Under the pieces are notes generated by a model. That model did no database searches. It saw nothing but the letters and a program-made list of their open reading frames with translations, and was not told the origin of the DNA. Positions 20,789-34,236 of a stretch of DNA of 64,000 bases are shown one piece after another (position 1 is the first letter of the stretch; each line of letters opens with the position of its first letter). The stretch spans positions 55,314-119,313 of the forward strand of contig NW_027506919.1 in assembly GCF_052324685.1 (NCBI RefSeq), given 5' to 3'. Source of the stretch: Brachyhypopomus gauderio. Taxonomy: Eukaryota; Chordata; Actinopteri; Gymnotiformes; Hypopomidae. A program made the translations under genes and the position numbers.

Positions 20789-23700
20789 CGACTCTGGTGG
20801 GACTCGAACCCACAACCTTTGAATGGCCACACACCTGCATCTAGAAGTATAATGCGCTATCCATTGCGCCACAGAGCCGAGTATGTGTTAAAGTTTTGAC
20901 AGTTGCTCTTCAGCATGAGGCTGAATGTCATGACCTAACAACTGCTTACATAATAGAAAGGCACCGCTGGGATTTGAACCCAGGACTTCCTGTTTACTTG
21001 ACAGGCGCTATGACCAGCTAAGCCACGGCGCCGTACCATGGCTTTTTACTATGGATTGGTGTCATTAGTGAGGAGCGATGAATTTTGTTGTTTTCAAAGA
21101 AAAAACGACTCTGGTGGGACTCGAACCCACAACCTTCGAATGGCCACACACCTGCGTCTAGACATCCAATGCGCTATCCATTGCGCACCAGAGCCCAGTA
21201 TGTGTCAAAGTTTTGACAGTTGCTCTTCAGCAGGAGGCTAAATGTCATGACCTAAGAACAGTTTACATAAAGGAAAGGCACTGCTGGGATTTGAACCCAG
21301 GATTTCCTGTTTACTAGACAGGCGCTATGACCAGCTAAGCCACGGCGCCATGCCATGGCTTTTTACTGTGGATTGGTGTCATTAGTGAGGAGCGATGAAT
21401 TTTGTTGTTTTCAAAGAAAAAACGACTCTGGTGGGACTCGAACCCACAACCTTCGAATGGCCACACACCTGCGTCTAGATGTCCAATGCGCTATCCATTG
21501 CGCCACATAGTCCAGTACGTGTTAAAGTTTTGACAGTTGCTCTTCAGCAGGAGGCTTAATGTCATGACCTAACAACTGCTTACATAAAGGAAAGGCACCG
21601 CTGGGATTTGAACCCAGGACTTCCTGTTTACTAGACAGGCGCTATGACCAGCTAAGCCACGGCGCCACGCCATGGCTTTTTACTGTGGACTGGTGTCTTT
21701 AGTGAGGAGCAATGAATTTTGTTGTTTTCAAAGAAAAAACGACTCTTGTGGGACTCGAACCCACAACCTTTGAATGGCCACACACCTGCGTCTAGATGTC
21801 CAATGCGCTGTCCACTGCGCACCAGAGCCCAGTATGTGTTAAAGTTTTGACAGTTGCTCTTCAGCATGAGGCTGAATGTCATGACCTAACAACTGCTTAC
21901 ATAATAGAAAGGCACCGCTGGGATTTGAACCCAGGACTTCCTGTTTACTAGACAGGCGCTATGACCATTAGTGAGGAGCGATGAATTTTGTTGTTTTCAA
22001 AGAAAAAACGACTCTGGTGGGACTCAAACCCACAACCTTCGAATGGCCACACACCTGGTTCTAGAAGTCCAATGCGCTATCCATTGCGCCACAGAGCCCA
22101 GTATGTGTTAAAGTTTTGACACTTGCTCTTCAGCATGAGGCTGAATGTCATGACCTAACAACTGCTTACATAGTAGAAAGGCACCGCTGGGATTTGAACC
22201 CAGGACTTCCTGTTTACTAGACAGGCGCTATGACCAGCTAAGCCACGGCGCCACGCCATGGATTTTTACTGTGGATTGGTGTCAATAGTGAGGAGCGATG
22301 AATTTTGTTGTTTTCAAAGAAAAAATGACTCTGGTGGGACTCAAACCCACAACCTTTGAATGTCCACACACCTGCTTCTAGATGTTCAATGCGCTATCCA
22401 TTGGGCCACATATTCCAGTACGTGTTAAAGTTTTGACAGTTGCTTTTCAGCAGGAGGCTTAATGTCATGACCTAACAACTGCTTACATAAAGGAAAGGCA
22501 CTGCTGGGATTTGAACCCAGGACTTCCTGTTTACTAGACAGTCGCTATGACCATTAGTGAGGAGCGATGAATTTAGTTGTTTTCAAAGAAAAAACGACTC
22601 TGGTGGGACTCGAACCCACAACCTTTGAATGGCCACACACCTGCGTCTAGATGTCCAATGCGCTATCCATTGCGCACCAGAGCCCAGTATGTGTTAAAGT
22701 TTTGACAGTTGCTCTTCAGCAGGAGGCTGAATGTCATGACCTAACATAACAGAAAGGCACCGCTGGGATTTGAACCCAGGACTTCCTGTTTACTAGACAG
22801 GCGCTATGACCAGCTAAGCCACGGCGCCGCGCCATGGCTTTTTACTGTGGATTGGTGTCATTAGTGAGGAGTGATGAATTTTGTTGTTTTCAAAGAAAAG
22901 ACGACTCTAGTGGGACTCGAACCCACAAACTTTGAATGGCCACACACCTGCGTCTAGAAGTCCAATGCGCTATCCATTGCACCACAGAGCCCAGTATGTG
23001 TTAAAGTTTTGACAGTTGCTCTTCAGCAGGAGGCTAAATGTCATGACCTAACAACTGCTTACATAAAGGAAAGGCACCGCTGGGATTTGAAACCAGGACT
23101 TCCTGTTTACTAGACAGGCGCTATGACCAGCTAAGCTACAGCTCCACGCCCTGGCTTTTTACTGTGGATTGGTGTCATTAGTGAGTAGCGATGAATTTTG
23201 TTGTTTTCAAAGAAAAAATGACTCTGGTGGGACTCGAACCCACAACCTTTGAATGACCACACACATGTGTCTAGAAGTCCAATGCGCTATCCATTGCGCC
23301 ACAGAGCTCAGTATGTGTTAAAGTTTTGACAGTTGCTCTTCAGCATGAGGCTGAATGTCATGACCTAACAACTGCTTACATAATAGAAAGGCACCGCTGG
23401 GATTTGAACCCAGGACTTCCTGTTTACTAGACAGGCGCTATGACCAGCTAAGCCACAGCGCCGTACCATGGCTTTTTACTGTGGATTGGTGTCTTTAGTG
23501 AGGAGCGATGAATTTTGTTGTTTTCAAAGAAAAAATGACTCTGGTGGGACTCGAACCCACAACCTTTGAATGGCAACTCACCTGCATCTAGAAGTCCAAT
23601 GCGCTATCCATTGCGCCACAGAGCCCAGTATTTGTTAAAGTTTTGACAGTTGCTCTTCAGCATGAGGCTGAATGTCATGACCTAACAACTGCTTACATAA

Positions 23701-24133
23701 TAGAAAGGCACCGCTGGGATTTGAACCCAGGACTTCCTGTTTACTAGACAGGCGCTATGACCAGCTAAGCCACGGCGCCGTACCATGGCTTTTTACTGTG
23801 GATTGGTGTCATTAGTGAGGAGCGATGAATTTTGTTGTTTTCAAATAAAAAATGACTCTGGTGGGACTCGAACCCACAACCTTTGAATGGCAACACACCT
23901 GCGTCTAGAAGTCCAAGGCGCTATACATTGCGCCACAGAGCTCAGTATGTGTTAAAGTTATCCATTGCGCCACAGAGCCCAGTATTTGTTAAAGTTTTGA
24001 CAGTTGCTCTTCAGCATGAGGCTGAATGTCATGACCTAACAACTGCTTACATAATAGAAAGGCACCGCTGGGATTTGAACCCAGGACTTCCTGTTTACTA
24101 GACAGGAGCTATGACCAGCTAAGCCACGGCGCC
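20789..24133 (-). tRNA. tRNA block L1: 11 Thr + 11 Arg copies
   Basis: tRNA-Arg (90 bp each) at 20,789; 21,106; 21,423; 21,740; 22,009; 22,326; 22,595; 22,902; 23,219; 23,536; 23,853 (low-coordinate ends). tRNA-Thr (74 bp each) at 20,959; 21,276; 21,593; 21,910; 22,179; 22,496; 22,755; 23,072; 23,389; 23,706; 24,060. The Thr copies at 21,910 and 22,496 lack the 5' acceptor and D-stem start (joined to the flank at ATGACCATTAGTG). The Thr at 20,959 has a changed base before the anticodon (U33). Arg 21,106, 21,740 and 22,595 share a CA/AC swap next to the 5' acceptor stem. Arg 22,326 is degraded at its 5' end. This is the most decayed part of the array and many copies are probably silent. Confidence 0.9.
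23953..23985 (-). repeat. Extra tRNA-Arg 5'-end fragment from a ~49-bp duplication
   Basis: After the complete Arg at 23,853-23,942, a second copy of TATCCATTGCGCCACAGAGC follows, joined by GTTAAAGT on both sides. The same duplication recurs in the descendants at about 24,921 and 26,350. Only the first ~24 bases of the gene (acceptor and A-box start) are repeated. Confidence 0.8.
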
Positions 24134-24206
24134 GTACCATGGCTTTTTACTGTGGATTGGTGTCATTAGTGAGGAGCGATGAATTTAGTTGTTTTCAAAG
24201 AAAAAA

Positions 24207-27200
24207 CAACTCTGGTGAGACTCGAACCCACAACCTTTGAATGGCCACACACCTGTGTCTAGAAGTCTAATGCACTATCCATTGCGCCACAGCGCTCAGT
24301 ATGTGTTAAAGTTTTGACAGTTGCTCTTCAGCAGGAGGCTGAATGTCATGACCTAACATAACAGAAAGGCACCGCTGGGATTTGAACCCAGGACTTCCTG
24401 TTTACTAGACAGGCGCTATGACCAGCTAGGCCACGGCGCTGTACCATGGCTTTTTACTGTGGATTGGTGTCTTTAGTGAGGAGCGATGAATTTTGTTGTT
24501 TTCAAAGAAAAAATGACTGTGGTGGGACTCAAACCCACAACCTTTGAATGGCAACACACCTGCATCTAGAAGTCCAATGCGCTATCCATTGCGCCACAGA
24601 GCCCAGTATGTGTTAAAGTTTTGACAGTTGCTCTTCAGCAGGAGGCTGAATGTCATGACCTAACATAACAGAAAGGCACCACTGGGATTTGAACACAGGA
24701 CTTCCTGTTTACTAGACAGGCGCTATGACCAGCTAAGCCACGGCGCCGTACCATGGCTTTTTACTGTGGATTGGTGTCATTAGTGAGGAGCAATGAATTT
24801 TGTTGTTTTCAAAGAAAAAACGACTCTGGTGGGACTTGAACCCACAACCTTTGAATGGCCACACACCTGCGTCTAGAAGTCCAATGCGCTATACATTGCG
24901 CCACAGAGCTCAGTATGTGTTAAAGTTATCCATTGCGCCACAGAGCCCAGTATTTGTTAAAGTTTTGACAGTTGCTCTTCAGCATGAGGCTGAATGTCAT
25001 GACCTAACAACTGCTTACATAATAGAAAGGCACCGCTGGGATTTGAACCCAGGACTTCCTGTTTACTAGACAGGCGCTATGACCAGCTAAGCCACGGCGC
25101 CGTACTATGGCTTTTTACTGTGGATTGGTGTCATTAGTGAGGAGCGATGAATTTTGTTGTTTTCAAAGAAAAAATGACTCTGGTGGGACTCAAACCCACA
25201 ACCTTTGAATGGCAACACACCTGCATCTAGAAGTCCAATGCGCTATCCATTGCGCCACAGAGCCCAGTATTTGTTAAAGTTTTGACAGTTGCTCTTCAGC
25301 ATGAGGCTGAATGTCATGACCTAACAACTGCTTACATAATAGAAAGGCACCACTGGGATTTGAACCCAGGACTTCCTGTTTACTAGACAGGCGCTATGAC
25401 CAGCTAAGCCACGGCGCCGTACCATGGCTTTTTACTGTGGATGAATGTCATGACCTAACAACTGCTTACATAATAGAAAGGCACCGCTAGGATTTGAACC
25501 CAGGACTTCCTGTTTACTAGACATGCGCTATGACCAGCTAAGCCACGGCACCGCGCCATGGCTTTTTACTGTGGATTGGTGTCATTAGTGAGGAGTGATG
25601 AATTTTGTTGTTTTCAAAGAAAAAACGACTCTAGTGGGACTCGAACCCACAACCTTTGAATGACCACACACATGCGTCTAGAAGTCCAATGCGCTATCCA
25701 TTGCGCCACAGAGCTCAGTATGTGTTAAAGTTTTGACAGTTGCTCTTCAGCATGAGGCTGAATGTCATGACCTAACAACTGCTTACATAATAGAAAGGCA
25801 CCGCTGGGATTTGAACCCAGGACTTCCTGTTTACTAGACAGGCGCTATGACCAGCTAGGCCACGGCGCTGTACCATGGCTTTTTACTGTGGATTGGTGTC
25901 TTTAGTGAGGAGCGATGAATTTTGTTGTTTTCAAAGAAAAAATGACTGTGGTGGGACTCAAACCCACAACCTTTGAATGGCAACACACCTGCATCTAGAA
26001 GTCCAATGCGCTATCCATTGCGCCACAGAGCCCAGTATGTGTTAAAGTTTTGACAGTTGCTCTTCAGCAGGAGGCTGAATGTCATGACCTAACATAACAG
26101 AAAGGCACCACTGGGATTTGAACACAGGACTTCCTGTTTACTAGACAGGCGCTATGACCAGCTAAGCCACGGCGCCGTACCATGGCTTTTTACTGTGGAT
26201 TGGTGTCATTAGTGAGGAGCAATGAATTTTGTTGTTTTCAAAGAAAAAACGACTCTGGTGGGACTTGAACCCACAACCTTTGAATGGCCACACACATGCG
26301 TCTAGAAGTCCAATGCGCTATACATTGCGCCACAGAGCTCAGTATGTGTTAAAGTTATCCATTGCGCCACAGAGCCCAGTATTTGTTAAAGTTTTGACAG
26401 TTGCTCTTCAGCGTGAGGCTGAATGTCATGACCTAACAACTGCTTACATAATAGAAAGGCACCGCTGGGATTTGAACCCAGGACTTCCTGTTTACTAGAC
26501 AGGCGCTATGACCAGCTAAGCCACGGCGCCGTACTATGGCTTTTTACTGTGGATTGGTGTCATTAGTGAGGAGCGATGAATTTTGTTGTTTTCAAAGAAA
26601 AAATGACTCTGGTGGGACTCAAACCCACAACCTTTGAATGGCAACACACCTGCATCTAGAAGTCCAATGCGCTATCCATTGCGCCACAGAGCCCAGTATT
26701 TGTTAAAGTTTTGACAGTTGCTCTTCAGCATGAGGCTGAATGTCATGACCTAACAACTGCTTACATAATAGAAAGGCACCACTGGGATTTGAACCCAGGA
26801 CTTCCTGTTTACTAGACAAGCGCTATGACCAGCTAAGCCACGGCGCCGTACCATGGCTTTTTACTGTGGATGAATGTCATGACCTAACAACTGCTTACAT
26901 AATAGAAAGGCACCGCTAGGATTTGAACCCAGGACTTCCTGTTTACTAGACAGGCGCTATGACCAGCTAAGCCGCGGAGCCGTACCAAGGCTGTTTACTG
27001 TGGATTGGTGTCATTAGTGAGGAGCGATGAATTTAGTTTTCAAAGAAAAAACGACTCTGGTTGGACTCGATCACACAACCTTTGAATGGCCACACACCTT
27101 CGTCCAGAAGTCCAATGCGCTATCCATTGCGCCACAGAGCCCAGTATGTGTTAAAGTTATGACAGTTGCTCTTCAGCAGGAGGCTAAATGTCATGACCTA

Positions 27201-27292
27201 ACAACTGCTTACATAAAGGAAAGGAACCGCTGGGATTTGAACCCAGGACTTCCTGTTTACTAGACAGGCGCTATGACTAGCTAAGCCACGGC
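24207..27292 (-). tRNA. tRNA block L2: 11 Thr + 9 Arg copies
   Basis: tRNA-Arg at 24,207; 24,514; 24,821; 25,175; 25,626; 25,943; 26,250; 26,604; 27,052. tRNA-Thr at 24,367; 24,674; 25,028; 25,345; 25,479; 25,796; 26,103; 26,457; 26,774; 26,908; 27,222. The copies from 25,796 to 26,908 repeat those from 24,367 to 25,479 at a constant offset of 1,429. In both, two Thr genes (25,345/25,479 and 26,774/26,908) follow each other with the intervening Arg deleted. Thr 27,222 has an altered 3' acceptor (AGGAACC) and lacks its last three 5' bases. Confidence 0.92.
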
Positions 27293-27355
27293 TTTTTACT
27301 GTGGATTGGTGTCATTAGTGAGGAGTGATGAATTTTGTTGTTTTCAAAGAAAAAA

Positions 27356-27406
27356 CGACTCTAGTGGGACTCGAACCCACAACCTTTGAATGACCACACA
27401 CATGCG
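27356..27406 (-). pseudogene. tRNA-Arg 3' half fused to tRNA-Thr flank
   Basis: The acceptor 3' strand, T arm and intron-side sequence of tRNA-Arg run to CACACATGCG, then jump into CCGTACCATGG, the sequence that normally lies at the 5' edge of tRNA-Thr. The anticodon and 5' half are missing. Confidence 0.85.
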
Positions 27407-27481
27407 CCGTACCATGGCTTTTTACTGTGGATTGGTGTCATTAGTGAGGAGCGATGAATTTAGTTGTTTTCAAAGAAAAAA

Positions 27482-30400
27482 CAACTCTGGTGAGACTCGA
27501 ACCCACAACCTTTGAATGGCCACACACCTGTGTCTAGAAGTCTAATGCGCTATCCATTGCGCCACAGAGCTCGGTATGTGTTAAAGTTTTGACAGTTGCT
27601 CTTCAGCAGGAGGCTGAATGTCATGACCTAACATAACAGAAAGGCACCGCTGGGATTTGAACCCAGGACTTCCTGTTTACTAGACATGCGCTATGACCAG
27701 CTAAGCCACGGCACCGCGCCATGGCTTTTTACTGTGGATTGGTGTCATTAGTGAGGAGTGATGAATTTTGTTGTTTTCAAAGAAAAAACGACTCTAGTGG
27801 GACTCGAACACACAACCTTTGAATGACCACACACATGCGTCTAGAAGTCCAATGCGCTATCCATTGCGCCACAGAGCTCAGTATGTGTTAAAGTTTTGAC
27901 AGTTGCTCTTCAGCATGAGGCTGAATGTCATGACCTAACAACTGCTTACATAATAGAAAGGCACCGCTGGGATTTGAACCCAGGACTTCCTGTTTACTAG
28001 ACAGGCGCTATGACCAGCTAAGCCACGGCGCCGTACCATGGCTTTTTACTGTGGATTGGTGTCATTAGTGAGGAGCGATGAATTTAGTTGTTTTCAAAGA
28101 AAAAACAACTCTGGTTAGACTCGAACCCACAACCTTTGAATGGCCACACACCTGTGTCTAGAAGTCTAATGCGCTATCCATTGCGCCACAGAGCTCGGTA
28201 TGTGTTAAAGTTTTGACAGTTGCTCTTCAGCAGGAGGCTGAATGTCATGACCTAACATAACAGAAAGGCACCACTGGGATTTGAACCCAGGACTTCCTGC
28301 TTACTAGACAGGAGCTATGACCAGCTAAGCCACGGCGCCGTACCATGGCTTTTTACTGTGGATTTGTGTCATTAGTGAGGAGCGATGAATTTAGTTGTTT
28401 TCAAAGAAAAAACAACTCTGGTGAGACTCGAACCCACAACCTTTGAATGGCCACACACCTGTGTCTAGAAGTCTAATGCGCTATCCATTGCGCCACAGAG
28501 CTCGGTATGTGTTAAAGTTTTGACAGTTGCTCTTCAGCAGGAGGCTAAATGTCATGACCTAACAACTGCTTACATAAAGGAAAGGAACCGCTGGGATTTG
28601 AACCCAGGACTTCCTGTTTACTAGACAGGCGCAATGACCAGCTAAGCCACGGCTTTTTACTGTGGATTGGTGTCATTAGTGAGGAGCGATGAATTTTGTT
28701 GTTTTCAAAGAAAAAATGACTCTGGTGGGACTCGAACCCACAACCTTTGAATGGCCACACACCTGCGTCTAGAAGTCCAATGCGCTATCCATTGCGCCAC
28801 AGAGCCCAGTATGTGTTAAAGTTTTGACAGTTGCTCTTCAGGAGGAGGCTAAATGTCATGACCTAACAACTGCTTACATAAAGGAAAGGCACCGGTGGGA
28901 GTTGAACCCAGGACTTCCTGTTTACTAGACAGGCGCTATGACCAGCTAAGCCACAGCGCCACGCCATGGCTTTTTACTGTGGATTGGTGTCATTAGTGAG
29001 GAGCGATGAATTTTGTTGTTTTCAAAGAAAAAAACGACTCTGGTGGGACTCGAACACACAACATTTGAATGGCCACACACCTGCGTCTAGAAGTCCAATG
29101 CACTATCCATTGCGCCACAGAGCCAACAGTATGTGTTAAAGTTTTGACAGTTGCTCTTCAGCATGAGGCTGAATGTCATGACCTAACAACTGCTTACATA
29201 ATAGAAAGGCACCGCTGGGATTTGAACCCAGGACTTCCTGTTTACTAGACAGGCGCTATGACCAGCTAAGCCACGGAGCCGTACCATGGCTGTTTACTGT
29301 GGATTGGTGTCATTAGTGAGGAGCGATGAATTTAGTTTTCAAAGAAAAAATGACTCTGGTTGGACTCGATCACACAACCTTTGAATGGCCACACACCTGC
29401 GTCTAGAAGTCCAATGCGCTATCCATTGCGCCACAGAGCCCAGTATGTGTTAAAGTTATGACAGTTGCTCTTCAGCAGGAGGCTAAATGTCATGACCTAA
29501 CAACTGCTTACATAAAGGAAAGGAACCGCTGGGATTTGAACCCAGGACTTCCTGTTTACTAGACAGGCGCTATGACCAGCTAAGCCACGGCACCACTCCA
29601 TGGCTTTTTACTGTGGACTGGTGTCTTTAGTGAGGAGCGATGAATTTTGTTGTTTTCAAAGAAAAGATGACTCTGGTAGGACTCGAACCCACAACCTTGG
29701 AATGGCCACACACCTGCGTCTAGAAGTCCAATGTGCTATACATTGCGCCACAGAGCTCAGTATGTGTTAAAGTTTTGACAGTTGCTCTTCAGCATGAGGC
29801 TGAATGTCATGACCTAACAACTGCTTACATAATAGAAAGGCACCGCTGGGATTTGAACCCAGGACTTCCTGTTTACTAGACAGGCGCTATGACCAGCTAA
29901 GCCACGGAGCCGTACCATGGCTGTTTACTGTGGATTGGTGTCATTAGTGAGGAGCGATGAATTTAGTTTTCAAAGAAAAAATGACTCTGGTTGGACTCGA
30001 TCACACAACCTTTGAATGGCCACACACCTGCGTCTAGAAGTCCAATGCGCTATCCATTGCGCCACAGAGCCCAGTATGTGTTAAAGTTATGACAGTTGCT
30101 CTTCAGCAGGAGGCTGAATGTCATGACCTAACATAACAGAAAGGCACCGCTGGGATTTGAACCCAGGACTTCCTGTTTACTAGACAGGCGCTATGACCAG
30201 CTAAGCCACGGCGCCGTACCATGGTTTTATACTGTGGATGGGTGTCATTAGTGAGGAGCAATGAATTTTGTTGTTTTCAAAGAAAAAATGACTCTGGTGG
30301 GATTCGAACCCACAACCTTTGAATGGCCACACACCTGCGTCTAGAAGTCCAATGCGCTATCCATTGCGCCACAGAGCCCAGCATGTGTTAAAGTTTTGAT

Positions 30401-30532
30401 AGTTGCTCTTCAGCATGAGGCTGAATGTCATGACCTAACAACTGCTTACATAATAGAAAGGCACCCCTGGGATTTGAACCCAGGACTTCCTGTTTACTAG
30501 ACAGGCGCTATGACCAGCTAAGCCACGGCGCC
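27482..30532 (-). tRNA. tRNA block L3: 10 Thr + 10 Arg copies
   Basis: tRNA-Arg at 27,482; 27,789; 28,106; 28,413; 28,717; 29,035; 29,351; 29,668; 29,982; 30,289. tRNA-Thr at 27,642; 27,959; 28,266; 28,583; 28,887; 29,207; 29,521; 29,838; 30,142; 30,459. Arg 27,482, 28,106 and 28,413 form a subfamily with CAACTCTGGT(G/T)AGACTCG ends (weakened T stem). Arg 29,351 and 29,982, with 27,052 in L2, form another with TTGGACTCGATCACAC (broken T arm). Thr 28,583 is truncated at its 5' end like 27,222. Confidence 0.92.
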
Positions 30533-30605
30533 GTACCATGGCTTTTTACTGTGGATTGGTGTCATTAGTGAGGAGCGATGAATTTTGTTGTTTTCAAAGA
30601 AAAAA

Positions 30606-33600
30606 TGACTCTGGTGGGACTCGAACCCACAACCGTTGAATGACCACACACATGCGTCTAGAAGTCCAATGCGCTATCCATTGCGCCACAGAGCTCAGTA
30701 TGTGTTAAAGTTTTGACAGTTGCACTTCAGCATGAGGCTGAATGTCATTACCTAACAACTGCTTACATAATAGAAAGGCACCGCTGGGATTTGAACCCAG
30801 GACTTCCTGTTTACTAGACAGGCGCTATGACCAGCTAAGCCACGGCGCCGTACCATGGCTTTTTACTGTGGATTGGTGTCTTTAGTGAGGAGCGATGAAT
30901 TTTGTTGTTTTCATAGAAAAAAAGACTCTGGTGGGACTCGAACCCACAACCTTTGAATGGCAACTCACCTGCATCTAGAAGTCCAATGCGCTATCCATTG
31001 CGCCACAGAGCCCAGTATGTGTTAAAGTTATGACAGTTGCTCTTCAGCAGGAGGCTAAATGTCATGACCTAACAACTGCTTACATAAAGGAAAGGAACCG
31101 CTGGGATTTGAACCCAGGACTTCCTGTTTACTAGACAGGCGCTATGACCAGCTAAGCCACGGCTTTTTACTGTGGATTGGTGTCATTAGTGAGGAGCGAT
31201 GAATTTTGTTGTTTTCAAAGAAAAAATGACTCTGGTGGGACTCGAACCCACAACCTTTGAATGGCCACACACCTGCGTCTAGAAGTCCAATGCGCTATCC
31301 ATTGCGCCACAGAGCCCAGTATGTGTTAAAGTTTTGACAGTTGCTCTTCAGGAGGAGGCTAAATGTCATGACCTAACAACTACTTACATAAAGGAAAGGC
31401 ACCGGTGGGATTTGAACCCAGGACTTCCTGTTTACTAGACAGGCGCTATGACCAGCTAAGCCACAGCGCCGCGCCATGGCTTTTTACTGTGGATTGGTGT
31501 CATTAGTGAGGAGCGATGAATTTTGTTGTTTTCAAAGAAAAAAACGACTCTGGTGGGACTCGAACACACAACATTTGAATGGCCACACACCTGCGTCTAG
31601 AAGTCCAATGCACTATCCATTGCGCCACAGAGCCAACAGTATGTGTTAAAGTTTTGACAGTTGCTCTTCAGCATGAGGCTGAATGTCATGACCTAACAAC
31701 TGCTTACATAATAGAAAGGCGCCGCTGGGATTTGAACCCAGGACTTCCTGTTTACTAGACAGGCGCTATGACCAGCTAAGCCACGGCACCACTCCATGGC
31801 TTTTTACTGTGGACTGGTGTCTTTAGTGAGGAGCGATGAATTTTGTTGTTTTCAAAGAAAAGATGACTCTGGTAGGACTCGAACCCACAACCTTGGAATG
31901 GCCACACACCTGCGTCTAGAAGTCCAATGTGCTATACATTGCGCCACAGAGCTCAGTATGTGTTAAAGTTTTGACAGTTGCTCTTCAGCAGGAGGCTGAA
32001 TGTCATGACCTAACATAACAGAAAGGCACCGCTGGGATTTGAACCCAGGACTTCCTGTTTACTAGACAGGCGCTATGACCAGCTAAGCCACGGCGCCGTA
32101 CCATGGTTTTTTACTGTGGATGGGTGTCATTAGTGAGGAGCAATGAATTTTGTTGTTTTCAAAGAAAAAATGACTCTGGTGGGACTCGAACCCACAACCT
32201 TTGAATGGCCACACACCTGCGTCTAGAAGTCCAATGCGCTATCCATTGCGCCACAGAGCCCAGCATGTGTTAAAGTTTTGATAGTTGCTCTTCAGCATGA
32301 GGCTGAATGTCATGACCTAACAACTGCTTACATAATAGAAAGGCACCGCTGGGATTTGAACCCAGGACTTCCTGTTTACTAGACAGGCGCTATGACCAGC
32401 TAAGCCACGGCGCCGTACCATGGCTTTTTACTGTGGATTGGTGTCATTAGTGAGGAGCGATGAATTTTGTTGTTTTCAAAGAAAAAATGACTCTGGTGGG
32501 ACTCGAACCCACAACCGTTGAATGACCACACACATGCGTCTAGAAGTCCAATGCGCTATCCATTGCGCCACAGAGCTCAGTATGTGTTAAAGTTTTGACA
32601 GTTGCACTTCAGCATGAGGCTGAATGTCATTACCTAACAACTGCTTACATAATAGAAAGGCACCGCTGGGATTTGAACCAATGACTTCCTGTTTACTAGA
32701 CAGGAGCTATGACCAGCTAAGCCACGGCGCCGTGCCATGGCTTTTTACTGTGCATTGGTGTCATTAGTGAGGAGCGATGAATTTTGTTGTTTTCAAAGAA
32801 AAAACGACTCTGGGGGGACTCGAACCCACAACCTTTGAATGGCCACACACCTGCGTCTAGAAGTCCAATGCGCTATCCATTGCGCCACAGAGCCCAGTAT
32901 GTGTTAAAGTTTTGACAGTTGCTCTTCAGCATGAGGCTGAATGTCATGACCTAACAACTGCTTACATAATAGAAAGGCACCGCTGGGATTTGAACCCAGG
33001 ACTTCCTGTTTACTAGACAGGCGCTATGACCAGCTAAGCTGCGGCGCCGCGCCATGGGACTCGAACCCACAACCTTTGAATGGCCACACACCTGCGTCTA
33101 GAAGTCTAATGCGCTATCCATTGCGCCACAGAGCCCAGTATGTGTTAAAGTTTTGACAGTTGCTCTTCAGCAGGAGGCTAAATGTCATGACCTAACAACT
33201 GCTTACATAAAGGAAAGGCACCGCTGGGATTTGAACCCAGGACTTCCTGTTTACTAGACAGGCGCTATGACCAGCTAAGCCACGGTGCCGCGCCATGGCT
33301 TTTTACTGTGCATTGGTGTCATTAGTGAGGAGCGATGAATTTTGTTGTTTTCAAAGAAAAAATGACCCTGGTGGGACTCGAACCCACAACCTTTGAATGA
33401 CCACACACCTGCGTCTAGAAGTCCAATGCACTATCCATTGCGCCACATAGCCCAGTTTGTGTTAAAGTTTTGACAGTTGCTCTTCAGCATGAGGCTGAAT
33501 GTCATGACCTAACAACTGCTTACATAATAGAAAGGCATCGCTGGGATTGGAACCCAGGACTTCCTGTTTACTAGACAGGCGCTATGACCAGCTAAGCCAC

Positions 33601-34236
33601 GGCGCCACGCCATGGCTTTTTACTGTGGATTGGTGTCATTAGTGAGGAGCGATGAATTTTGTTGTTTTCAAAGAAAAAATGACTCTGGTGGGACTCGAAC
33701 CCACAACCTTTGAATGGCCACACACCTGCGTCTAGAAGTCCAATGCGCTATCCATTGCGCCACAGAGCCCAGTATGTGTTAAAGTTATGACAGTTGCTCT
33801 TCAGCATGAGGCTGAATGTCATGACCTAACAACTGCTTACATAATAGAAAGGCACCGCTGGGATTTGAACCCTGGACTTCCTGTTTACTAGACAGGCGCT
33901 ATGACCAGCTAAGCCACGGCACCACGCCATGGCTTTTTACTGTGGATTGGTGTCATTAGTGAGGAGCAATGAATTTTGTTGTTTTCAAAGAAAAAATGAC
34001 TCTGGTGGGACTCGAACCCACAACCTTTGAATGGCCACACACCTGCGTCTAGAAGTCCAATGCGCTATCCATTGCGCCACAGAGCCCAGTATGTGTTAAA
34101 GTTTTGACAGTTGCTCTTCAGCATGAGGCTGAATGTCATGACCTAACAACTGCTTACATAATAGAAAGGCACCGCTGGGATTTGAACCCAGGACTTCCTG
34201 TTTACTAGACAGGCGCTATGACCAGCTAAGCTGCGG
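30606..34236 (-). tRNA. tRNA block L4: 12 Thr + 12 Arg copies
   Basis: tRNA-Arg at 30,606; 30,923; 31,227; 31,545; 31,864; 32,171; 32,488; 32,805; 33,055 (truncated); 33,363; 33,680; 33,997. tRNA-Thr at 30,776; 31,093 (truncated); 31,397; 31,717; 32,024; 32,341; 32,658; 32,975; 33,216; 33,533; 33,850; 34,167. The last Thr loses its 5' acceptor strand at the strand-switch point. Arg 33,055 carries the same 76-bp deletion junction (CCATGGGACTCGAACC) seen 11 times in the right arm. Arg 33,680 and 33,997 and Thr 33,216 look close to consensus. Confidence 0.93.

Larger units (their letters stand above)
20700..34236 (-). repeat. tRNA-Thr/tRNA-Arg tandem array, left arm (minus strand)
   Basis: About 44 tRNA-Thr(AGT) and 43 tRNA-Arg(TCT) copies alternate in a unit of roughly 310-317 bp, all transcribed leftward. 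Copies are more divergent at the left edge (21-24 kb) than near the centre. Spacers are as conserved as the tRNAs, which implies that whole units, not just genes, were copied. Left-arm tRNA-Arg copies keep C61 and C11; the right-arm variants at these sites were not seen here. Internal duplications: about 24,363-25,540 to 25,792-26,969 (offset 1,429); 28,583-29,260 to 31,093-31,770 (offset 2,510); 30,142-30,849 to 32,024-32,731 (offset 1,882). Confidence 0.97.
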
